A model generated the notes under the pieces. It was given only the letters and a program-made list of their open reading frames with translations, did not search any database and was not told the origin of the DNA. A stretch of DNA of 40,867 bases from Eximiradius proteiniborus (lineage in GTDB: Bacteria; Bacteroidota; Ignavibacteria; Kapaibacteriales; UBA2268): NCBI GenBank assembly GCA_937936035.1, contig CALGXJ010000085.1:1-40867 (forward strand), given 5' to 3'. Both the position numbers and the translations under genes were made by a program. Positions 33,076 through 40,867 of this stretch are shown piece after piece (positions within the stretch are counted from its first letter, which is position 1; each line of letters opens with the position of its first letter).

Positions 33076-35169
33076 TTAACTATTTCTATTATTTGTCAAT
33101 AAATATTCCTGCACAGAGAAAGGTTTAGCTCCTTTCGACGGTGTGATTTTTTCGTAAGAACCATCTGGTAGCAACTTCCACGATTTAGTATTGTCCTTCC
33201 AATAAAGATTAAGAAGTTCAGTCAGTTGTTTTTTTATTTGAGTTTGATAAACGGGGAACATAATTTCAACTCTGCGGTGCAAGTTGCGGGTCATCCAGTC
33301 GGCACTTGACAGGTAGACTTCTTCGTTGCCACCATTTTTGAAGTAAAACACACGGCTATGCTCCAAGAAACGACCGAGAATAGAACGAACTTCGATATTT
33401 TCGCTAATGTTTGGAACGCCGGGCTTCAAACAGCACACTCCACGACAAATAAGATGGATTTTGACACCTTTTGAAGATGCTTTGTAAAGTTCCGCAATAA
33501 CTTCTTTTTGAGCAATTTGGTTAAGTTTTGCAATAATAAGCCCGGGATTTTCAGGCGTATGTAGTTCGGCTTCGCGACGAATCAGAGAAATCAATTTTTT
33601 ATGTAGATTAATCGGAGCAACAGAAAAATGTTTCCAGTTGTCGTAGTGAGAATAACCGGTAAGGTAATTAAACAAATCAATAGCATCGTCGCCAAATTCA
33701 TCGTTAGAGGTAAACATAGCAATGTCTGTATAGATGCGAGCAGTAACTTGGTTGTAGTTACCGGTGGAGAGATGGAGGTATTTTTTTAATTTTCCGCCTT
33801 CACGGCGAACAATCAGAGCAATTTTGCAGTGGGTTTTTAGTCCCGGGACGCCATATACAACGTGTACACCTACATTTTCAAGTTCCTTTGCCCAGATAAT
33901 GTTGGATTCCTCGTCGAAACGAGCTTTAAGTTCGACAAAAGCAGTTACGTATTTCCCATTTTCTGCTGCGCGCTTGAGAGCCTCGACTATAGCGGAGTAT
34001 CGCCCAGTTCGATAGAGAGTAATCTTGATGGCGAGGACGTCTGGGTCGTCGGCAGCTTGATTTAAGAAACGCAAAGTGCTATTTGTAAATGAATCGTAGG
34101 GATGATGCACAAGCAAATCAGATTGGCGAATAGCTTCGAAAACACCTGGACCATCCTGCTTAAATTGCGGCAGATCCCGCGTAGAGAAAGGCTTATCTTT
34201 AATATCTTTAAGTTCGAGTTTGAGCAGTTCCATAAAATCGGGTAGATTAAGAGGACGATTAAGAGTATAAACGTCTGTTGGTTCCAGATCAAGTGATTTC
34301 ATAAGAATGTTTGCAACAAAATCGGGCATATTGGAATTAACTTCAAGGCGAACGGCTGCTCCTCCCCAGCGTCGTTGTTTTACTTGCTCTGCGATTTCGG
34401 AGAGCAAATCTTCGGCTTCGTCTTCTGCAATTTCTATATCGGCATCGCGGGTAACACGAAAAGTGTTAGACGAAAGTATAGTCATTCCCGGATAGAGTTG
34501 CTCGGCAAAAGCTCGAATAACCTGCTCAACCAAAATATAGTTGTGCTTTCGTTTCCCGTTGAGTGGAATAAATCTTGGCACAACAGAAGGAATTTGCAGG
34601 AATCCAATACGACGATCCTCATCATCAGCTAAATTATCCTGAAAAGCAAAAGCAATATTAAGGCTACGATTAATCAGTCGCGGGAAAGGATTAGCCGGAC
34701 CGAGAGTAAGCGGAGTAAGCACAGGCATAATATTTTCGCGGAAGTATTTTTCTAAATAAGATTTATCTTTTTCATCAAGTTCGTCAAAACGATGAAAAAC
34801 AACACCGTATTTACGCAGTTCTGGAAAAATTTCTTCGTTTAGCAGTTGTTCCTGCATCTGGTATAGCGGTAGCAGAGCGTTACGAATTTCTGTTAGCTGT
34901 TCGCGGGGAGTTTTGCCGTCGTAAGAGTATTCTATTACACCTTCGGCAATCTGGCTTTTGAGTCCTGCAACGCGAATCATAAAAAATTCGTCCATATTCG
35001 AACTAAAAATGCACACAAATTTAAGTCTTTCCAGCAGTGGGTGCTGGTTGCCAGAGGCTTCGAGCAGCACTTTGCGGTTAAATTCAATCAAGCTGAGTTC
35101 ACGATTTATATAATATTGCGGAGCAAAATAATCTATTTTATTTGTTTGGATTTTGTTTGGTTTATTCAT
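33076..35169 (-). CDS. ppk: Polyphosphate kinase 1
   Basis: This 697-residue cytoplasmic enzyme reversibly polymerises the gamma phosphate of ATP into polyphosphate; the length is normal for the family. The N domain (YYINRELSLIEFNRKVL) and head domain are present. The phospholipase D-like core shows HPYDSFTNS, ITLYRTG, VELKARFDEE, and GLKTHCKI with the autophosphorylated H447. HLSTGNYN and the second His-containing strand region (YLSSADWMTRNLHRRVE) follow. No exopolyphosphatase gene adjoins it. It starts at ATG 35169 and is divergent from the first multi-PAS kinase. The 3' neighbour, 104 nt away, is the surA start on the same strand. Confidence 0.97.
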   Translation of the reverse strand: MNKPNKIQTNKIDYFAPQYYINRELSLIEFNRKVLLEASGNQHPLLERLKFVCIFSSNMDEFFMIRVAGLKSQIAEGVIEYSYDGKTPREQLTEIRNALLPLYQMQEQLLNEEIFPELRKYGVVFHRFDELDEKDKSYLEKYFRENIMPVLTPLTLGPANPFPRLINRSLNIAFAFQDNLADDEDRRIGFLQIPSVVPRFIPLNGKRKHNYILVEQVIRAFAEQLYPGMTILSSNTFRVTRDADIEIAEDEAEDLLSEIAEQVKQRRWGGAAVRLEVNSNMPDFVANILMKSLDLEPTDVYTLNRPLNLPDFMELLKLELKDIKDKPFSTRDLPQFKQDGPGVFEAIRQSDLLVHHPYDSFTNSTLRFLNQAADDPDVLAIKITLYRTGRYSAIVEALKRAAENGKYVTAFVELKARFDEESNIIWAKELENVGVHVVYGVPGLKTHCKIALIVRREGGKLKKYLHLSTGNYNQVTARIYTDIAMFTSNDEFGDDAIDLFNYLTGYSHYDNWKHFSVAPINLHKKLISLIRREAELHTPENPGLIIAKLNQIAQKEVIAELYKASSKGVKIHLICRGVCCLKPGVPNISENIEVRSILGRFLEHSRVFYFKNGGNEEVYLSSADWMTRNLHRRVEIMFPVYQTQIKKQLTELLNLYWKDNTKSWKLLPDGSYEKITPSKGAKPFSVQEYLLTNNRNS

Positions 35170-35413
35170 TGTGCTTCCTACTAAATTGCAAATAAACTAT
35201 TTAAATTAATATTAATATTTCGAAAAATCAAGCAATTATAGGTAAATATTGTAAATTTACTTTTGAAAAGGAAATCAATTGCAAGCAATTTATTTTTACC
35301 ATAATAGAAATTCAGTATTTTTTCTTAATGATTTAATGATTAGTAATGGTTAATTTAAATGCAATATAATACTAACAACAAAGTCAATAATTGAAAAACC
35401 ATTACAAAAAACT
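35170..35413. promoter_or_regulatory. Divergent A/T-rich intergenic region between ppk and a PAS kinase
   Basis: These 244 nt separate two divergent genes. On the plus strand TACTTTTG at 35258-35265 fits the -7 element TAnnTTTG, but no TTTG lies at the expected upstream spacing and the ATG is about 150 nt away. No clear promoter for ppk, inverted repeat or small reading frame that I could support was found. Confidence 0.25.
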
Positions 35414-38400
35414 ATGAAAGAAAACTCATTAAAAATAATAGCCGACAACATTGCTGATTGGATATATTGGATAAACAAAGAAGGAAAAGTAATTTTTTAT
35501 TCTAAATCAATCGAGCAGCTTACTGAATATACCTTAGATGAGATATCCGCAAATGAGAATTTTTTAATTAGTATCGTTTATGATGAAGATAAAGAAAAAT
35601 TTACTGAACACATCAAAACAGCATATTCTGAAAATCCAGACACTTTTGAGTTAGAATTCAGAATTGTTACAAAAAGCGGGCAGATTAAAACAATTTCGCA
35701 TATATGCAAGCCAATCTACGAAAATGATAAGTATATTGGCAGAATTGCCGACAATCGAGATATTACAACTCAAAAATCCCAATCAGAAACTATTTTATCT
35801 GAAAAGAAAAGATTTGATTTATATATGGATAATATTTTGGATGTGCTTTGGGAAGTTGATGAAAATTTCATTGTAAAATATCTTTCATCGGCATTTGAGA
35901 GGCTTTCTGGTTTGCCTTGCAAAGAAGCAATTGAAAAATCCGTATTTGAATTATTGAACATTTCCGAAGGAAGTGAACCGTTCAATTTTTTAATAAATAG
36001 ACGCAATGCTTTCTACGAAAAGGGAATTATCGAAGATGCAATTTTTGAAGTCCCATTTTCTAATAAAGAAGGCAGAATAATTTGGTTTGAAGTATCTTCT
36101 CGACCTGTGATTAAGGACAATATTTTAATGGGTTTTGTCGGTGTTGCAAGAGATATTACAATACGTAAAAATCATCTAACAAAACTGGAAACAATCACAG
36201 ATATTATCGAAAACAGTATTCTGGAATTTGATATTGTAAACCGGAACATCAATTTTAATAATAAGTTCTATCAAATGCTGGGATATACGCCCGATGAATT
36301 TGAAAACAGTATAGAAAATATGATTGAACATATTCACATAGATGACAGAGAAAAAGTATCAAGGTCTATTCAGGAATTAATATCTAAAAAAATAGTTAAG
36401 TTTAGTCACGAATATAGGATGAAGACAAAAGATGGAAATTGGAAATGGTTGAAATGCAACGGTAAAATAACTGAATGGGACAAAGAAGGCAGCCCGACAA
36501 AAATTATTGCTGCTCATATAGATATTGATAAAGAAAAACGCCTTCAAGAAGAGAAACTACTGCTTCTTAGTTCTGCTATCAGTGCGACTTCTGAGAGTGT
36601 TGTAATTACGGACGTTCGAGGCAATATACAATATGCAAACCCAGCATTTACCGAGCTAACACAATATTCTTTAGAAGAAGCAATAGGAAAAAATCCGAGA
36701 GAGCTCGTTAATTCCGGCGAGCAGAATAAAGAATTTTACAAAACAATGTGGAGAACCATAGCAAACGGCAAAACCTGGAAAGGTGAAATTATCAACAGGC
36801 GAAAAGATGGCTCCAAATATGTAGAATTTTTAACAATAACACCGGTTAAAAATGATCGAGGGGAGATCATTAATTATGTTGCAATAAAGCGTGATATTTC
36901 ATATGAGCGAGAGTTAATAAAAGAGCTTAACAAAATAAATTCTGAATTACAAGCAATTTATGATAGTTCACCTGTTCTGATAAGTTTGCTTGATAGAAGC
37001 TCGAGAATTGTCTACGCCAACAAAACAACGACTGACTTTTTGGGAATACCGCTTGAAGAACTAATCAACAAGCGGGCTTGTGGTTGTTTTGGTTGTATAC
37101 ACGAGAATGATTCTGAGCTTGGATGTGGATTCGGACCAAATTGCGCCGAATGCCATCTGAATAAAGCAATTCAAAAAACGTTTGAAACTAAGCAAAGCCT
37201 TACCGGAATAGAACACGAAGCCAAATTGATGGTAAATGGGTTCCTGCGAGAATACACATTTCTGGCTACAACCTCATTTATACAATCCGGTAGTAGTCAA
37301 TATGTATTATTAAACTTGCTTGATATAACAGAAAAGAAAATAAGCGAGAAATTACTTGAACAAAGCTACAAAACATTCAGAACTTATATCCAGTCTGCAC
37401 CTATGGGGATTGTTTCTATTGGGAGAGATGGCAAAATACGTGGATGCAACCGGGCATTTCAGGAACTACTCAAAACATCGGAAGAAAATCTACTCGATAG
37501 AAATATTCTTTATTATATTTTCCAGAGGCAAGATCTGCTAATTGATACAATTGCACATCTAAATGGAGAAAATCAAAAAATAGAAGTGATAATGCAAGAT
37601 GCTAATGAAAAGATATTCTGGGCAAAAATTTCTGCTGTATTATTAAATGATGATGAAATTTTATGTTTTATTGAAGATGTCGACAATAAAAAGCGAGCCG
37701 AAGAAGAGCAACGAGCATTGTTAGACGCATTAAGACTTTCGAACCAAAAGATAGAACAGACTTTGCAGGAAAAAGATAAATTAATAAAAGAACTTGAAGA
37801 AACTCAAAAACGACTTCAGGGAACCATATCTGCAAAAGATAAGTTTTTCTCAATTATTTCTCACGATTTACGAGGACCTTTCAGTGGATTTTTGGGGCTA
37901 ACAGATATGATGGCAAAAGATATGGAAGATTTGTCGTTGCGAGAACTTAGAAAAATGTCGCAAGCTATATACAAATCAGCGAATTCAGTATATAAACTAC
38001 TTGATGATTTATTGCAATGGTCCCGCTTACAGCTTGGGAAAATACCATATAATCCTGAAACAATTACATTAAAGGAAATCGTCAATAATTCTCTATATAC
38101 TTTAAGAGAACTTGCCAATAATAAAGAAATAAATCTATCTATTGATGTGCCTGATGATTTTGCAGTTTATTGCGACAGGAATATGATAACAGGAGTAATC
38201 CGGAATCTCGTAACGAACGGTATAAAATTTACTCACCGTGGTGGTAGAATTAAAATATTTATTAATCAAGTGGAAGGAGACTTTGCTGAAATTGCAGTCG
38301 AAGACAATGGAGTAGGTATCCCTAACGAGATACAAGATAAAATATTTAGGTTAGATTCGCAAGTTTCAACAAAAGGAACAGAACAGGAAACGGGTTCGGG

Positions 38401-38521
38401 ACTTGGACTAATATTATGCAAAGAATTTGTTGAAAAACATGGTGGAAAGATGTATTTTAACAGTAAGGAAAATGAAGGAACAACATTTTTCTTCACGCTT
38501 CCTATTGCGAAAAACATCTGA
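35414..38521 (+). CDS. Multi-PAS sensor histidine kinase with Cys-rich PAS domain
   Basis: This 1035-residue soluble-looking kinase has six PAS modules (about 5-125, 133-255, 258-380, 385-505, 512-640, 653-765). A coiled coil, HisKA (H817 in FFSIISHDLRGP) and HATPase (about 915-1030: VIRNLVTNGIKFTHRGG, EDNGVGI, GSGLGLILCKEF) follow. The fifth PAS has a cysteine cluster: C556, C558, C561, C571, C577 and C580 (RACGCFGC and later GCGFGPNCAEC), fit for a metal or iron-sulfur ligand set or a redox switch. No transmembrane segment or receiver domain is present. The core resembles the shorter kinase at 29465-30658. It is followed after 14 nt by another multi-PAS kinase. Confidence 0.93.
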   Translation: MKENSLKIIADNIADWIYWINKEGKVIFYSKSIEQLTEYTLDEISANENFLISIVYDEDKEKFTEHIKTAYSENPDTFELEFRIVTKSGQIKTISHICKPIYENDKYIGRIADNRDITTQKSQSETILSEKKRFDLYMDNILDVLWEVDENFIVKYLSSAFERLSGLPCKEAIEKSVFELLNISEGSEPFNFLINRRNAFYEKGIIEDAIFEVPFSNKEGRIIWFEVSSRPVIKDNILMGFVGVARDITIRKNHLTKLETITDIIENSILEFDIVNRNINFNNKFYQMLGYTPDEFENSIENMIEHIHIDDREKVSRSIQELISKKIVKFSHEYRMKTKDGNWKWLKCNGKITEWDKEGSPTKIIAAHIDIDKEKRLQEEKLLLLSSAISATSESVVITDVRGNIQYANPAFTELTQYSLEEAIGKNPRELVNSGEQNKEFYKTMWRTIANGKTWKGEIINRRKDGSKYVEFLTITPVKNDRGEIINYVAIKRDISYERELIKELNKINSELQAIYDSSPVLISLLDRSSRIVYANKTTTDFLGIPLEELINKRACGCFGCIHENDSELGCGFGPNCAECHLNKAIQKTFETKQSLTGIEHEAKLMVNGFLREYTFLATTSFIQSGSSQYVLLNLLDITEKKISEKLLEQSYKTFRTYIQSAPMGIVSIGRDGKIRGCNRAFQELLKTSEENLLDRNILYYIFQRQDLLIDTIAHLNGENQKIEVIMQDANEKIFWAKISAVLLNDDEILCFIEDVDNKKRAEEEQRALLDALRLSNQKIEQTLQEKDKLIKELEETQKRLQGTISAKDKFFSIISHDLRGPFSGFLGLTDMMAKDMEDLSLRELRKMSQAIYKSANSVYKLLDDLLQWSRLQLGKIPYNPETITLKEIVNNSLYTLRELANNKEINLSIDVPDDFAVYCDRNMITGVIRNLVTNGIKFTHRGGRIKIFINQVEGDFAEIAVEDNGVGIPNEIQDKIFRLDSQVSTKGTEQETGSGLGLILCKEFVEKHGGKMYFNSKENEGTTFFFTLPIAKNI

Positions 38522-38535
38522 TTTCCAATGAACTT

Positions 38536-40867
38536 ATGAGTGGCAACAACAATATTGATGAACTTATTTTAAGAATTAGGGCTCTCGAAGGGGAACTAAG
38601 CAAAGCAAAAAAAATACAGGAAGCCTTGATTGCAAGAATTGAGAGAAGCCAGTCAATAGATGAAAATGATTTTGGTCTGTTCGAAGTTAATGCATTACTG
38701 AACGAAATATTAGAGAAGAAAAACTTAGAATTTCAATCGATATATTCCGAACTAACTCATTTTGCAGAGGGAAAAAAATCATATGAAAAGAGCCTAAAAG
38801 AAAATGAAAAAAGACTTTACGCAGTAATAAATTCACTTGATGATATAGTTTGGTCGGCATCATATCCAGAGCTAAATTTAATATTCACAAACCAAAGTAT
38901 AGAAAAAATATTTGAGTTTCCGGCGGAAGATTTCAGGAAATATCCTCAGCTTTGGTTGGATATTATTCATCCCGAAGATAGAGGTGATTTTGAACGAAAA
39001 ATTGAACTTTCGAAGGATGGTGAACTGCAAGAAACAATATATAGGGTGTTTTTGCCAAGCGGTAAAATATGTTGGATAAGAAACCGGTTCCGGATGACAA
39101 AAGACGAAATGCTAGACAAATGTAGGTTAGACGGAATTGCATCAGACATCACTTATCAAAGAGAAGCCGAATTAAAGCTACTTAGCAGCGAACGAAAATT
39201 TAGAACACTTGCCGATTACACCTACGACTGGGAATACTGGATAGACCCGGAAAACAAATATGTGTATATTTCCCCATCTTGCGAACGTATTACCGGATAT
39301 TTACCCGACGAATTCATTACAAATCCAGATTTAATATATAATATCGTCCATCCTGATGATTATGATTACTTTTCAGAAACAGCTAATGTTGGTGCAGAGA
39401 ATAGAACACTTGATCTCGAGTTTCGAATAAAATGCAAGGACGGGAAAATAAGATATATTCAGCATATTAACAGACCAATATTCGACGGACAAGGTAATTA
39501 TTTAGGACGAAGAATTTCGAACCGTGATATCACAGAGAAAAAAATAGCAGAAATCAACTTAAATCGTCAAAAGAAATTAATCGAATCAATATTAGATAAT
39601 GCACCTATATTTATCTGGCTGAACGATACCGAAAGCAATACGATTTTTGAAAATATGCTTATGCGATTAAGCACAAGACAGGGCGGAGAATTATCCTTTA
39701 CAGAAGACGAAGTAAAACGGTTGCGAGAAACTGACAGGCAAGCAATTCAATCGCAATTGCCTATCGAATTTGTCGAAAAAGTAACATTTAACGATGGGAC
39801 AAGGCATTACCTTCAAATTGTAAAGTCTCGAATGACTGACGAAGAGGGGAAAATTATTGGTGTGCTTGGTTTGGGGCTGGATATAACTGAAAGCAAGCTG
39901 GCAAACGAAGCTTTACGAGAAAGCGAAGCACGAAATCGTGCGCTCCTCGATTCATCTCCAGACCTTGTGTTTATTTTGACGCGAGATGGTAGATTTATTG
40001 ATTATCATACATCAAATCCTGAACAATTGCTTATTCCACCAAGATTCTTTCTTGGGAAGAAATTAAATGAAGCACTTCCAGAAGATATCGCTAAAAATTT
40101 TTTCTATTATATCGAAAAAGCACTATATACAGGAGAGCTTCAACGCTACGAGTTCGATATAAATTACAGAGATAAATATAAATACTATGAAGTGCGAATA
40201 AGTGCGTTTGGTAATAATTTATTAATGGCATTAGTTCGAGATATTACAGAGAACAAGCTATCCGAAAAGAAATTAGAAAGAATGTATAGATTAAACACAA
40301 TAATAAATGAGCTGTCTTCTGTATTAATCCAATCAACAACAGAGAATTTGCATAATGGTATTGTATTTTCACTTGAAATATTAGGACGTTTCTCTGAAGC
40401 TGATAGAGTGTATATCTTTTCGGTTCACGAATCAAGCCAACATATTGAAAATACATATAGCTGGATAAATGAAAATGTGTCGAAGGGGATTGAAAAAATC
40501 AGTTCCATACGATATAAAACATTTCAGCGATGGATTGAAATTTTCAAGAACAATGATTTTGTTCAGATACAAAACGTTAATAAACTCTCCAATGAATTCG
40601 AAGAAAAAGCAACTCTTCTTGAAATTGGCATTGTTTCTTTACTCAGCGTTCCAATGTATTACGGGAATCAATTAATTGGCTTCATAGTGTTTGATACGTT
40701 GCAAGAAGAGAAAAACTGGGATTTCGACACGGTTTCATTATTCAGGCTTGCAGCTGAAATTATAGCAGGAGCAATAGCACGAAATAATTTCGAACTTGAA
40801 ATCATAAAACAAAAGCAAATAGCGGATCAGGCAAACCGGGCAAAGTCTGAATTTTTGGCAAATATGA
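38536..40867 (+). CDS. Multi-PAS/GAF sensor histidine kinase, 3' end cut by the window
   Basis: The frame opens at ATG 38536 and stays open to the window end (777 codons), so the gene continues beyond. It begins with a coiled-coil region (about 5-85), then four PAS modules (about 90-215, 217-340, 345-460, 465-585), and a GAF domain (about 590-750, with LSVPMYYGNQLIGFIVFDT). The HisKA helix then starts with ADQANRAKSEFLANM, which is the usual sequence just before the catalytic histidine. The His and ATPase domains are outside the view. The gene lies 14 nt after the preceding kinase and is probably cotranscribed with it. An output receiver beyond the window is possible but unseen. Confidence 0.9.
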   Translation, partial: MSGNNNIDELILRIRALEGELSKAKKIQEALIARIERSQSIDENDFGLFEVNALLNEILEKKNLEFQSIYSELTHFAEGKKSYEKSLKENEKRLYAVINSLDDIVWSASYPELNLIFTNQSIEKIFEFPAEDFRKYPQLWLDIIHPEDRGDFERKIELSKDGELQETIYRVFLPSGKICWIRNRFRMTKDEMLDKCRLDGIASDITYQREAELKLLSSERKFRTLADYTYDWEYWIDPENKYVYISPSCERITGYLPDEFITNPDLIYNIVHPDDYDYFSETANVGAENRTLDLEFRIKCKDGKIRYIQHINRPIFDGQGNYLGRRISNRDITEKKIAEINLNRQKKLIESILDNAPIFIWLNDTESNTIFENMLMRLSTRQGGELSFTEDEVKRLRETDRQAIQSQLPIEFVEKVTFNDGTRHYLQIVKSRMTDEEGKIIGVLGLGLDITESKLANEALRESEARNRALLDSSPDLVFILTRDGRFIDYHTSNPEQLLIPPRFFLGKKLNEALPEDIAKNFFYYIEKALYTGELQRYEFDINYRDKYKYYEVRISAFGNNLLMALVRDITENKLSEKKLERMYRLNTIINELSSVLIQSTTENLHNGIVFSLEILGRFSEADRVYIFSVHESSQHIENTYSWINENVSKGIEKISSIRYKTFQRWIEIFKNNDFVQIQNVNKLSNEFEEKATLLEIGIVSLLSVPMYYGNQLIGFIVFDTLQEEKNWDFDTVSLFRLAAEIIAGAIARNNFELEIIKQKQIADQANRAKSEFLANM

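Noticed and set aside
1-40867. CRISPR arrays, insertion sequences, prophage or integron
   Set aside because: No regularly spaced repeats, transposase or integrase motifs, or terminal inverted repeats were seen on either strand.

Overview
The window is AT-rich, densely packed bacterial DNA with both strands in use. No integrase, transposase, CRISPR array or phage gene was seen. It looks like a Bacteroidota/Chlorobiota-type chromosome. Two intergenic regions carry the Bacteroidota vegetative promoter form (TTTG, about 19-20 nt, TAnnTTTG): before the sugar kinase gene and before tRNA-Ser. Most genes lack a clear Shine-Dalgarno. Sensor kinases with many PAS domains are prominent. An Ignavibacteria/Kapabacteria-like lineage is my guess from general resemblance; no search was run.

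Layout. 1-4340 (+): the 3' part of an MFS transporter, then an overlapping operon of PfkB-family sugar/nucleoside kinase, secreted CBM9-like protein, stand-alone AtpZ-like membrane protein and class II aldolase. 4305-8903 (-): a three-gene, strongly diverged chemosensory operon (receptor-like, CheW-like, CheA-like). 9061-13407 (+): a 1448-residue acyl-CoA dehydratase activase-type iron-sulfur ATPase with no dehydratase gene beside it. 13366-17375 (-): four glycosyltransferases, probably for surface polysaccharide or LPS core. 17457-20920 (+): a methyltransferase, glutamine-dependent NAD synthetase and a NarL-type response regulator. 21001-27254 (-): a TetR-regulated tripartite RND efflux operon closed by a strong terminator. 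27443-29471 (+): tRNA-Ser(UGA), a terminator, lspA and rluD. 29465-32971 (-): a SurA-like chaperone, single-domain response regulator, CheC-like phosphatase and PAS histidine kinase. 33076-35169 (-): polyphosphate kinase. 35414-40867 (+): two large multi-PAS histidine kinases, the second cut by the window end.

The most unusual element is the chemosensory operon. The CheA-like protein keeps the overall CheA layout: two Hpt-like domains, an ATPase-like domain and a CheW-like tail. Both phospho-accepting histidines are asparagine, the ATP-binding N-box is altered, and the segment that normally holds the F and G2 boxes is missing. The receptor-like protein has a membrane-anchored sensor but a heavily altered signalling tip. 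No CheR, CheB or CheY gene adjoins them. This suggests a CheA/CheW/receptor-shaped assembly that has lost phosphotransfer and works by another mechanism, or has become a scaffold. The window also holds a separate CheY-like/CheC-like/PAS-kinase cassette.

Three convergent gene pairs overlap at their 3' ends (36, 42 and 7 nt), so little room is left for terminators.
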